Assembly: GCA_025093555.1 (NCBI GenBank)
Contig: JAIWNF010000031.1
Span: 124,001 to 188,000, forward strand
Source of the DNA: Circinella umbellata
Lineage: Eukaryota > Mucoromycota > Mucoromycetes > Mucorales > Lichtheimiaceae
Direction of reading: 5' to 3'
Length of the DNA stretch: 64,000 nt
Every line of letters begins with the position of its first letter. Within the stretch, counting starts at the first letter, position 1. A program made the translations under genes and the position numbers. Positions 10,596 to 22,442 of this stretch are shown here, piece after piece. The notes under the pieces were generated by a model that saw only the letters and a list, made by a program, of their open reading frames with translations, searched no databases and was not told where the DNA came from.

Positions 10596-13397
10596 GTTAA
10601 TACGTTTTTTTTTAATAGCTTTGGTAAAGAAAAGTTGGGGTTGATGGGAAAGTGGACTCCTGTTTATGCGTTACCCACATGATAGCGTTTTCATTTTCCG
10701 CTGATGTGATTGTTTTAGAATATATCAAGAAGATGCATAATTTATTTATTTTGATCTGTCAACTACTTACTTATGCTAGTAAGAATATTTTTAACTGCAC
10801 CTATACCAATCCACACTGCTGATCGGGTAAGTAGTATCTTAAATAATTTCTTATTCGGTCGTGCGTACGTACCTTTTTTTTTTTTGGCTTCCAACGAACA
10901 GTAGTTAGATAATACTGTAAAGTGGATACAATAAGAAAAAAAAGAATGATAAATACCACAACATTCTTTCAGATTTACTCATGACATTATAATGTTTATC
11001 AAGTAGATATAAAGTAGAAAATCTTTGTATGATACGATTGGATTTCATAGCTTAATCATACACTTGACACAACATTCTATACAATATGTTAAAGCTTTTT
11101 TTTTTTTTTCAAAACGTCATTTTTGACATTTCTTCGATACGTATCTATTATCAACGGAATTAACATGGCTTCAATATAACAATTAAAATAATACCATTAG
11201 AATTAAGCACTCTTCAAGCTACTTTAGAAATTAAGTGCATCACTGTAGATATGTGGTACATGAAACAAAAACAACATAGTTAGAATAGTATCGCTCTTAA
11301 GTTTGTAGAATTCTTTTTGCTTCGAATGATAATTCGTTGATTATTATGGAATCATATCTCACAGATAATGTTTTCATAGACAAAAAATATAGAGTCTACT
11401 ACTCAAGTTTTACCTATTTAAATCCGTACTAGACACTACGTACTATTCGAACATGTATGAGATTTTCTAAAAAAAAAAGATTAGCCGGCTATTTCAACAG
11501 CAGTCATAAAAAAAGTATATACTTTTTTTTACCCAGGGTTGGTTTATCCAAAATCCTAAACTACTCTCTTTATAAAAGTTTCCCCTTCGACAAGTAAGTC
11601 ATAGTATATATATATTCAAAAAAGAAATAAAACATAAAACTAGATGGAGATGGAGATGGAGATGGAGTAAATTTTCTTTATATGAAAGCCCATCCTTTTT
11701 TTTTTTGCTTTGTTTGCTAAGCATTTTGTTAGTTATCTTTTTCGTGTTTTATTGTAAAGAAATACCCTTACAAAGGTGACAGTGAAGTTTGTACGCGGTA
11801 TATTTTGAAATCGTCATCGAAAATTACAAAGCTCAGAAAAAGAAAGGTTTATACTTGAAGTCACTTGGGCCAGCCTCTTTCTGTTGTTGCAGCATAATAC
11901 ATTTCAAAGATTATCAGTGTTTTTATAGATATACATCATACCAACCCGTCATGCTTTTTTATATGGCAGGAACAAAATAAATAGACATGATGAACCATTT
12001 AGTTCAAAAAACAAACGTTTTGAGACAAGCTTTAGATAAAAGATTTTTAGAGATTTTTTGTAGATTTGCAGAGAAAATGGATTTTTCTAGATGATCCGTA
12101 AACTATCAGTGTTTTTAATCCCGTAGTGGATTATGCATTCTGCATCCGTATTGATGGTGTTAGCTCCTCGGGTAAAAATGATTATTGTCGTAGAAAAAAA
12201 TTGAAGAGAAAGCATGGAAGTAATGAAAACGAAGGTGGTATTATTCAAAACAAAAAGGTTTGTTATGATATTTGGAGAACGAGAATGTAATTGTCATTGC
12301 AGCATAAAAATTAGTCAACAAAAAGCATGAGAAGCGCATGATATATTATCATAACAAACAGCTAATGCTATCGTTTTAATACTTTTTATTATATCAATTG
12401 CGTTTGTTAAATCTTTATAATATAGGTAGCATAGTATAAGTACGTAGAAGCAGTATGTATAATGGAAAATAAAAATTATTATTTCAACATTATATACATA
12501 AAATATATAAATAAGGTTGGTTGATTATTGATGTTTTTTATTTTTTGATCATTTATTAGTACATAGTAAAAATGGAATATGATGATACCAATAATAAAGA
12601 ATACATTTATTTTACGTAAAACCACGGCAAATCTATGGCATGCAACTGGATATCTCCATAAAGGTAGCAATCTTCAAAATTGTCAAAAGTACGTAGTGAT
12701 TTCCCACAAAAATAGATTTCCGTTTCAGGTCGTAGATTATCAGTCGAAGAATTTCTTGTAGTGTAAATAAGTATTTACTTTCTCTACTCCATTGGAAAAA
12801 CCATACGTTTTTCATGAATTAAATTCTGTTGGTTAGACATTTTACATTTATTTTTGGCTCTAATGTTGGAGATAAGGACATATATACCATTCGCTTATTT
12901 GTTCTCAGTTGAGTTTGCAAAATTAACCATGAAAAAAAAAATATAGCAGTAGAGATCAATCTTGGTGGAGGTGGCACCAACGTAAGCCTGGTTGACACGA
13001 CGGAGAGGAAAAGTAATTTTAAGTAGAAGAAAAGAATAATCTTTTCCTGTTTTTAATGTGCACATCATCATAGGCAACTAACCACTAATCTCACGAACGT
13101 GTATACCGGGTGTGTATTATTATGTTTGAAGTTGACAAGCAGAACGAAAGATGGAATCTACTTATACATGTCAACGAAAAAAAAGGGATTCTTTACTACT
13201 TGATAATTATGTGGATGCATAAAAAAGTTATCATTGTCGCTCCCCTTACTTAGTATAGTCATTTTTCTCTTATACTACTATCACTTACAGCCGCAATAAC
13301 ATGTCATTGTATTTTTTTTTTAAAAAAAATATGGATTTTTACAAGAATAAACTGCGTATACAAGAGGGAGAGAGGATAAGGGTATGATTTTATATTG
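10596..13397. other. Spacer between the two 2H-phosphoesterase paralogues
   Basis: No intact gene. It contains a diverged transposon relic (listed separately near 11145-11320), a short hexamer repeat of GGAGAT type at about 11643-11668, and an open stretch of roughly 58 codons at about 12114-12287 (plus strand) rich in charged residues (RRKKLKRKHGSNENEGG) that resembles a coding remnant but was not identified. Confidence 0.45.
11145..11320 (+). mobile_element. Diverged relic of the internal part of the 40,984 transposon family
   Basis: Aligned by eye to 41690-41875 of the transposon. Shared blocks in the same order include TTATCAACG, GGCTTCAATATA versus GGTTTCAATATA, CTCTTCAAGCTACTT versus TTCTTCAAACTACTT, and GTGCATCACTGTAGATA versus TTGCATCATTGTAGATA. 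Identity is only moderate and no GTGCGA-T motifs or terminal arms lie nearby, so this is an old internal fragment, not a full element. Confidence 0.5.
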
Positions 13398-15720
13398 TTA
13401 GATGTCGTAGGCGAAATCAGACAAGTGCCGGAATGGGGCAGAGATCGAAATTGCTCGTCGTGTGACTTCAATTTTTGTTACTACTGTTGGGCCATAGTCA
13501 AGTTCAACTCCATGCGAAGCTAAAGCATCCTCCAAGGTCTGTCTTGTTAGCATAGCTCCAGGATTATGACGAGGATTTCTGTTTTTAGAAGAATATAAGG
13601 TCATATGCATCTATTATACAACATCAATAAAAACGTGTCTTCATTTCAGTCAATACGAAAATAAGTAATAAAGATAAACACTTACATTTTTCCCAACATC
13701 CGAAACATTTGCGACCAATCCAGCAGCTTTTAGTTTGTCTTGAATGACCCCTAAATATGAAGAGAAAAAATATTGATCAATGAATATTTCCCCCATTAAT
13801 CTTCCTCCAGTATATTTAATAAATCATAATGACATAAGAATATTACTTCTGATAACACCGATTGCATCGGTTTTTTTTCTTCCTGAAGAAACACCTAAGT
13901 CTATGAAACCACATGATGAACAAAATTAGTACTTCATCCCTGAATAATAACAACCACGACATAAAAAAAAAGTAACAGCTTAATCTATTTACTTACATGA
14001 ATTAGTAAGATCATAGACTTGGTTAAATCGACCAATAAAATGGTCTTCTTGTAGCGCTTCTCTTAACTCGTCTCCTGCTTGTTTGATAGTATCGATCAGA
14101 CAGTTAAAGCGTTTATCATTGGTAACGGATACTCTGGCAACAGTAACATGTAAGTCTTCAATCCCAGATATACATTGTACATCAGGTACAATTGTCGAGA
14201 GTACATTTTCAATATTCTTTGCTTGTTGTTTGAAACGCGGACCATCAATTCGGAGAAGAACATAAGTAGTTCTGAGACGAACATAATCCAATAACTATAA
14301 TAACAAAAATGATACCTAATGTTAGTATTATTTATCAATAGTATATTTCATAAAAGCATTATATTTCAAGTGTCATACGTACAATAGCATCCATGGCTTT
14401 AATGGCGTAGTAGCATTGACCCAAGGTTCCAGTTAAATTCATGGTATATATTTTGCCTGAGAGAACTATGCTTATATCCACTTTTGAAAATTTATGAACC
14501 ACTTCAGCCGCCCATTTTGTTGCATCTAATAGATTGAATAGAAAACATGCGTCTCAGAATGTAGCTACATTTTGTATACCCACCGCCCACTTTTTCTTTC
14601 CTTTATTGTTACCTGGTTTATCAAAAAACACACTCGTTAGTAATGGTAACTTAATACTATGATGCTCCAGATCCCCTTTATTATGTTTTACTCCAGGTTC
14701 TTCTCCATATTCGTTAATAAGATTTATGAAATGCTTCCCCATTTTCCATTCAATTTTTTCGCCAGTAGAATTTATATCTGATATTAATATAGCATTATTT
14801 TCATTATCTTCGTCCTCCTCATCTTCATCGAAACCAATAGGTTCGTCGGATGCTGTCTTATAACTTGCTACACTGTCAGAGTCATTTTCCAATTCTTCGT
14901 CTTCATATTCATATCCTGTATTTTCTTCATCTTTTTTATCTTCACTCTCAACTATTTCATCTTCACTATTACTATCACTATTTTCACCATCACTTTCGTC
15001 ATCAGTAATGACTGCTACATTATTTTCACTATCATGAAGTAATTTCATTATTCCTGTATCCTTCGACGAAACTGGTGGTTCATTTGAACCAGCCTTTTCA
15101 TTATTTGAAATTGCATTTATTGTTGTCTCCACTAACTGCTCGGGTGTTTGTTCATATTGTTTATTCTCATTGTTGCTGCTGGTCATTGGAACTGACTTTG
15201 TGAAAATTGGATTAGCAGCAGGAAGAGTAGAACTAGTAATGATTGTACTGCCAGCTGGATTATTTGTACTTTCTTGTTGATTGTGTGAAGGAGCATAACC
15301 TTGATTGTGTAAAGCGTTGTAATTGTCATTGGTATAATCATTGTGATAATAATATGAAGAATAAGATTGCACATGTTGCTGTGCCTGTTGTTCTGATTGT
15401 TGATAAGCACTTGAATATGGACCTGAGTCAACGTACCATGTAGCTTGTTCACCGGATTGCGTTATTGGCTGTTGCTGTTGCTGTTGCTCATAATTTGAAT
15501 TATAGTAATTGTGATACGCAGCATAGTTATCATAGTACGAGGAAGTTTGCTGATAAGAATGGCGTGCTCGTTTTTCGTGTGGTTGTTCATTTTGAAGGTC
15601 CTGCGATTGGTGGGACGAATTATAACTTGGATACGAGTCATAATACCATGAATCCTGTTGATCGTTTTGTGCAGCATTATCAAGGCGTTGATTTTTGTAA
15701 TGGTCCTGGTTTTGACTCAT
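13398..15720 (-). CDS. 2H-phosphoesterase (AKAP7/ASCC1-like) paralogue B with disordered N-terminus
   Basis: Six exons on the minus strand: 15720-14613, 14525-14383, 14294-13997, 13900-13847, 13750-13686, 13610-13398; 626 residues. Residues 1-150 are rich in Q, Y, S and N (QQQQQQ, SYYYHND), prion-like in composition. Residues about 220-300 are acidic (DDESDGENSDSNSEDE, GFDEDEEDEDNEN). From about residue 370 a folded domain follows, with the first H-x-T motif at H466 (LHVTVARV) and the second at H558 (MHMTLYSS), then the YGPTVVTKIEVTRR strand typical of AKAP7/ASCC1-type 2H domains. Members hydrolyse or bind RNA ends with 2',3' or 2',5' linkages; ASCC1 works with an ASCC alkylation-repair helicase. 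No canonical KH GxxG loop was seen in exon 2, so ASCC1 orthology is not claimed. Start: first ATG (MSQNQDHYKN). Confidence 0.8.
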
Positions 15721-17324
15721 TTTTTTATAAATTGAAAGAAAAAGATTGAGAAAGAAAAGAAAAACGCGATATTAGAACTGACAAGTACTATTTCATTTAA
15801 TGGTACTCCGCAAAAAAAAACCAGGACTATTGTATTATCCCGTAATATGTACTTACTTTTATGCATGGATAGCGGGAACTCCCCTACTTGAAGCCGGAAG
15901 CCATAAATTATATCTCTACTACATTGAATACATAGACACTTGAAACCCCCTTTCAATGTTTTGATCTCCCTGAATAACAGGGTAAGAGCCTATGTATCCG
16001 ATTTCAAGAGAAGAGATGCTTTATTTTCTCACTTTCCTATAACCGCGTTTATTATAGAAATTGTTAGGGTTGTCAAAGGGTCAATGAGATATGCTAGTTA
16101 ATAACAAGTTGCACTAATCATTCAAGAATACTGTGAGTCGCTTAAAGTACCACACGGTTATGGGAATAGTGGCCAATTCCAAATAAAAACAGCAGTTTTA
16201 TACTCACTTTTGCCCAAACATTTCATGATTCAAAAAGCCATACGTATTCAAACTTTGATTTTTCTTTTCTAAACGATTACGTACGTATCATGAATTACAA
16301 AACACAGATTCTTAATAACTAAATATTTCAGTTCTCTACATTATTACGTACATGCCACGTAATATTAATCACAAAAAGTATAGTTCTTTATTCTGATATT
16401 TCATAAAACGTAAGTAGTGCACAATATAAAATTGAACCATGATTAGCATGTGCTAAGCAAACTTGAAGTTAAATGAACTTTAAAGTTCGAAGGTAGCACA
16501 TGAATGCTACGAAAGCAAGCTGACTGAAGTACAATTAAAATATCTATAAGGCTGTAATCGAAGTGTTTATAGTAGCACCCTTAAAATTATTTTTTCTTTC
16601 CCTACGTACCTTACTAATAGTATATACTTACTATATTAAGGATTACCAGACCTTACAATATCAGTACGTATTGTGCGGCCTTTGGCTTGGTAAATTAAGT
16701 AATATTGTATTACTTATTAGCCTGCTATCATTTTGATACTTGAATTCCAAGGAAAAAAGTCTGCTGTATATTGTTTTGATGGCGAGCAGTGTATCATAAG
16801 AACAATGATTGTATATAGTATTCGAATCCAGATTATAGTTGCCAAGCAAATTATTACTTGTTTTTAGCAAAATGCCAAGTCGCTCGAACCTATTGTCATT
16901 CTTACATATTTTTTCCCGTTCTCACCTTTTTTTAGTGTATTATTGGTGTCAAGTACAAAATAGGGAAAAAGATAACAAATGGGCTGTTCCGGTGGGGCTG
17001 TTTCACATTGACTTAAAACCATCCACAGCCAATAATACAACTATAATACTTACCACGGTATGTACAAACTGATAGGGCCAATGGCATAATATAATGGATA
17101 ATAATGAGCTTTTGGTGTAAAGCTTTTTTTTGTTCACCATATTAATTCTTGACCTGAATTTTTACGGGTATTTTGCCAGGACTGTAAACATACTCAGCTT
17201 TAAAATAAAAAGCGATCGACCTTAAATAGAAATTCCTCTCCTTTCTCTTTTTCCTTTATATCAATAACAATAATAATAACAACAATTAAATACTTTGGGC
17301 CAATGCATTTGGACCAACAATACA
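15721..17324. other. Intergenic spacer, divergent promoters
   Basis: Divergent spacer between the 2H-phosphoesterase gene (minus) and the PAK kinase gene (plus). No coding ORF. Several TACGTA palindromes lie at about 16240-16670, including the overlapping TACGTACGTA near 16280. Nothing else recognised. Confidence 0.5.
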
Positions 17325-20241
17325 ATGTCTTCACCTTCTTCCTCGGCGTCTGGTATTGTTTCTGCCAATATCAAATTGTTTAATAGCAAATCCGAAAATG
17401 AAACGCCCTCAACAAGTCCTCCTGTAGTTACAACACCACCACCACAGCTCAGTCGACCCAAACCAAAACCAACAACTTCATTCCAGGGACCGAGAAAACA
17501 TGTGCCACCATTACCACCAAAACCCAAACCATCCTTATTGCGAGACCACGAGTCAAAAACTTCTTTTATACGACCTAATTCTATAACTGAACAACGACAG
17601 CAACAACAAACGAAACCTCCATCACCACCGCCACCACCACCGCCACCACAATCAGCACCACAATCAGCACCACAACAGCAACAATCAACAAGACCCATTA
17701 ATGGGGATAATCCTCCTATACCACCACCACGTCCTAATCCTGCAACTTTACGGTCATTGAATAAAGTACCCGGTGCTGGCACTACGGATCAACCAGAATT
17801 ACAAACCATAATGACAGCGATAACACCGACGTCAACAGGAGGAGGAAGTACTGGTAAACATGGTATGAACGGAAATGGCATCATTACTCATGTTGGAACC
17901 ACTACCTCTGCTCTTAAAGGTGTTCTGGATCGAGTCGTCGGAAGCGTCAGTGGTAAGTATATCGAACAAGAAGAGGATAAAATAGGAAAGCAAGAAGGAA
18001 TAGAAATAAATAAAGAAACGACGATGGTTGGACTGAGTATGATGATGGATAGAAAACATAAAACTGATGTCATGAACTAAAATATGCAAATTTAGATCTT
18101 TGGGGTTCAGGAAGTACATCTTCAACATCATCAACGACTTCAGAAAGAGCGAAAATTTCTTCGCCATATAATCTAATTCATGTCACACACGTTGGATTCA
18201 ACGCACAGACAGGAGAATTTACGGGTTTACCACGCGAATGGCACGTTTTATTACAACAAAGTGGTATATCGAAAAGAGAACAACAAGCCAATCCGCAAGC
18301 AGTCCTGGATGTCATTGGATTTTATAAGGAAACGCGTGAACAGACCGAAGATGGGGTATGGGAAAAGTTCTGTAATGCTCATCCAAGGCATTTTTCAAGT
18401 GAGGTTGTGAAACGCATTACACCACCACCATTACCTCAAAGATCAAGACCAAGACTTGTCGTTGTGGATTCAGTAGCAGAGGATAATGATGATAATCAGC
18501 AACAGCAACAAAATCCCAAGCCTGAATTACCTGTACGTCCTTCGCCACCTACGATTCCTGCTCGACCACCTCGACCACCTTCTCCTCCTGAACGTAAGAT
18601 TGTTATTATTTATTTTTTTACTATATTCGGATGTGCGTGTGGGGAAATAAAAAACAAATGTAACTTTATAATAAACAAATATATTTATATATATATAATG
18701 TGCTGGATAATTTTAATAGAAGAAAATGAAGAAATATCAACACCCCCTGTTAGTATAGCAGAACGATTACATCAATTTGAGAATAAATCTCGTCCAATAA
18801 TTCCAATTAATAGTAAACCACCACCAAAACCTCCATTATCTACAAAACCAACATATAAATCATCAAGAAGTAATACCAGTACGACCACGGCTACTCCTAC
18901 CGCAACGCCACAATCTCCTATGCCTTCTGGATCATCATCAACCTCATCTACCAGTAATACCAATACCACTATAACATCTACTTCACAGCAACAACAAGCG
19001 CCTGTAGCACCGCCACGACCAAAATTAGCTAATAAACCAAAGAGAACTGATGAGAGAAAATCACAATTAGAGATATCTAGTAATAGTAATAGTAACAACA
19101 ATACCATCAATAATAATGCAGACGTATATATCTCACCAGTAGCTGCACCACTGGATCCAGCTATGGACACAGGGCCACCTCCAGAGCCACGTATACGTCG
19201 ACGGGAACAAAAGCGTCTAAAAGATGCTGCAAGGGATGCCGAAATTTTGGCAGAGTTACGGGCCATCTGCACAGATGCTGATCCCACTAAACTTTATCGG
19301 AATATGATTAAAATTGGACAAGGGTGAGAAAAATATCATTATGATATTATTCTTATGTTGGCTTTATAATGGATGAAAGACAAGACACTACTACATATAA
19401 ATACATACTTACATAAAATACTCGTTATTTTTTATTTAGTGCATCCGGTGGGGTATACACAGCTCAATCTGTTGATACAAATATATCTGTTGCCATTAAG
19501 CAAATGAACCTTGCCCAGCAACCGAAAAAAGAACTTATTATTAACGAGATTTTGGTTATGCGTGAAGCACAACATCGAAATATTGTCAACTTTATTGATT
19601 CATTTTTGGTGACAGGAGAGCTATGGGTTGTTATGGAATATATGGAAGGTGGATCATTAACGGACGTTGTAACAACTAACATGATGACTGAAGCACAGAT
19701 TGCTACTGTATGCTATGGAGCATTGGAAGGAGTTCATCATCTGCATCATTTGGATATTATTCATCGAGATATCAAATCCGATAACGTCTTACTGGGCTTA
19801 AATGGGCAAGTGAAGTTGACTGATTTCGGATTTTGTGCACGATTGAATGATGAAGAAATGAGAACAACCATGGTTGGTACACCGTACTGGATGGCACCTG
19901 AAGTAGTAACAAGAAAAGAATATGGTCCACGAATAGATATCTGGTCATTGGGTATTATGGTGATCGAAATGATTGAAGGAGAACCACCTTATTTGCATGA
20001 AAACCCATTACGAGCTCTCTATTTAATAGCAACAAATGGGACACCAAAACTACAACATCCAGAAGCATTATCAGAGGCATTAACGGACTTTTTAAAGCAA
20101 ACTTTACAAGTGGATAGTCGAACCAGACCAGATGCAGAAACTTTATTACAACATCCATTTTTGAACAAGGCTGAACCAATGCGATCATTAATTCCTTTGA
20201 TCAAAGCAAGTCGTGATATCCGTAAAGCACATGAATCATAA
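17325..20241 (+). CDS. PAK/STE20-family p21-activated kinase
   Basis: Four exons: 17325-17952, 18096-18593, 18720-19323, 19440-20241; 843 residues. The N-terminus is Pro/Ser-rich with many PxxP-type stretches ([21 protein letters not shown]). A CRIB/p21-binding domain begins about residue 230 ([16 protein letters not shown], then [11 protein letters not shown]), so Cdc42/Rac-GTP should control it. A second Pro/Thr-rich linker follows. The kinase domain starts at the glycine loop IGQGASGGVY (about 574-583), which spans an intron. Catalytic parts: K598 (VAIKQMN), HRDIKSDN (D687), DFG (D705) and the PAK activation loop [13 protein letters not shown]. No PH domain precedes the CRIB, so it resembles Ste20/Pak1 more than Cla4. 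Expected role: polarity, MAPK signalling and actin control. It converges with the USP gene. Confidence 0.93.
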
Positions 20242-20619
20242 TAACTATCATTACCATTATTATTATTAAATTATATATAACTTATATATTTATATATTAT
20301 TTTTTAAAAAGGAACATTATACTAATACTACTAGGTTCTTTTTTTCGCCACTTTTTCATAAATGATATATATTTTGTATACCAAATCAACCCTTTTTTAA
20401 AAACAATTTCTTCTCTATCATTATTATTTTTATTCATTCTTTTTTCTCCACTCCCCCCCCCGCACTGCCATTTTTATATTTCAATGTAAATAACTTCTTT
20501 TTTTTTTATTCCTAATTATGAGATGATTAAAAAAACCTTATACGTACAACGTACAGATAATAGTAATAATATAAATAATAATAATTGATAATAATTGATA
20601 ATAATAGCTGAGCTATGAT
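20242..20619. other. Convergent 3' spacer
   Basis: Shared 3' region of the PAK kinase and the universal-stress-protein gene. AT-rich with T-runs, a C-run near 20453-20461 and two tandem copies of ATAATTGAT near 20581-20600. No gene. Confidence 0.5.
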
Positions 20620-21589
20620 TTACTTGTTGCCTACAAAATTCATTTTTATTTTAATCAGTTTAAGCAATTAATATACTATATATCTATTATTACGTACATA
20701 TTAATTTAGATAAAAGAAAAAACTTACCAAGAAAATTAGAAAAAACATGCTTTTTCTTTTCAGCCATAGTATTACGGGCCTCAATTTCTTTTTCAGACAC
20801 CTTGATAATCATGACAGGGCATGGACAATGTTTGGCCAGAAAATCTGATACTGATCCAAGCACAGCACTAATAAACAAACGAACAGTTAAATTAACAAAT
20901 AAATAAATCTCTTTGTTATTATCATTACTTCAATATTCAATGTTTATTTATTATTTACTTGCCTTTTTATTTTACCAAAACCACGTGATCCAGTCATTAT
21001 AAATGTGGGTTTAACACTCTGACAATAATCCCGTAAAGATTCCTTACGATCACCTTGAACAACCTCGACTTTAACATGTTGGAACTAATAATCATAATAG
21101 ATATAAATTATTACACATTGTATAAGCGGAATGAATTGGTTTATGCATGCATGTAAAATAAAATAAAATGCCCGCTGCATAATATTAATTATTATTTACC
21201 GAATTATCTTTTAAAACTTTTGCCACAGCCAGTAACATATCTTCTTTTTCTTCTATCAATATTCGTTCATCCTGTTCAGCCGTACTTGTGGGCTGTATAT
21301 CATAGGCACTTTCTAAGCTAGCTCCTAGTGTAGACTGAGTAAAGGTACTAATTAAATCTTGCTGTGGTAAAATGTGTACCAACCGAATATCATCATCTGG
21401 TTGTAATAAACCTGTGCGAATTGTTTTTTCTAATAAAGCATCACTTGCACGCGTTTGATCGTAAGCAACTACAATGAGACGTCCGGACTGAACTGTTCCC
21501 GCAGGTTGATGACGGGGTTTGGGTAAAAATTCGGTTGGAAGTGCCAAAAAATTGTCTTTTTCTGCGTTTGCTGGTCTAGTTGATGCCAT
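20620..21589 (-). CDS. Universal stress protein (UspA family)
   Basis: Four exons on the minus strand: 21589-21200, 21084-20963, 20867-20728, 20630-20620; 220 residues. A single Usp fold is seen: GRLIVVAYDQTRASDALLEK (strand 1 with the DxT nucleotide contact), DDIRLVHILP, then VKVEVVQGDRKESL, FIMTGSRGFGKIKSAVLGSVSDFL (the G-x-x-G-x9-G-S nucleotide loop) and CPCPVMIIK. About 40 residues precede the fold. The second intron must use a GC donor (GCAAGT at 20962): the GT three bases later breaks the frame, while GC-AG splicing gives the family motif KSAVLGSVSDF. The last exon encodes only NK-stop. Usp proteins bind ATP or act in stress responses; the specific role is unknown. Confidence 0.85.
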
Positions 21590-22442
21590 GCTATAAACGT
21601 ATGTATATGTTCGTGTAGGTAAATGTATAATATATATATATATATAATGTTTATTTAAATAAGGAGAATAAAATAGAGTGCGAGAAAAATACGAGAAAAA
21701 ATAAATAAAAGCAACCAGGGTATATATATATATAAGTTTTTATATGTATACTATGGGTGATTTTTCTTTCAAAAAACAAAAAGTGAAACTCGGTAAAATA
21801 TTCATGAGTGAATGGGATAAATAACCCCCGGTGTAAAGCGCAAATGAAAAAAAAAATCTCGCGTGATCCTCACAAAAGATATCAAATTCAAAAATATACT
21901 GTCTGAATGTGTTTTTTATAAGTTTGTTTATAATATGGTATGGTAGTAGGAATAAAAAAAACTATAACTAATAATCATCAAGGGAGATGATGGATATAAA
22001 ATCGTATGTCAAAAGAAAAAAAGATTTCGTCTGAAAATAGCCATGCACATTATAATACGTACACTCACGAATACACGCAAACAAGGTGAGCTTATCTGCG
22101 TTAAATAATTCACCCGTACGTAGTGTTCAAACGAAAAAATCGAAAGGTTTATTTCATAAACTTTGTACGTTAATTGCGTTTTGTAAAAATTAATGTTGTC
22201 ATGGAAAATAAAATTGAAGAACCTTAGCTTTCACTATGGAAAATGTGTTCTCCCTTGGCTTTACCATTAACGCTATCATTTCGATATGAAATTGAATATG
22301 TGTAGGGGTTATTTTTTTGATATATTTTTGCATGAAAGAAAAAAATTTTCTGGCATAAAAAAAAACAGATCAAAAAGCATGTACGTAGTACACATCTTTT
22401 TTTTTTCTTTTCAAAGCTCTTCATATCAATTTATATGTTATA
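21590..22442. other. Divergent promoter spacer
   Basis: Spacer between the divergent USP gene and the disordered-protein gene. A (TA)n run is at about 21631-21647, and several TACGTA sites lie between 22055 and 22390. No gene seen. Confidence 0.5.

Noticed and set aside
15183..15749. Several overlapping ORFs on both strands
   Set aside because: They shadow the Q/Y/N-rich exon of paralogue B; low-complexity codons leave all frames open.
17083..17160. tRNA-like start (GGGCCAATGGCATAATATAATGG) resembling an A box
   Set aside because: No B box of GGTTCGA type, no pairing acceptor stem downstream and no anticodon arm could be folded by eye.
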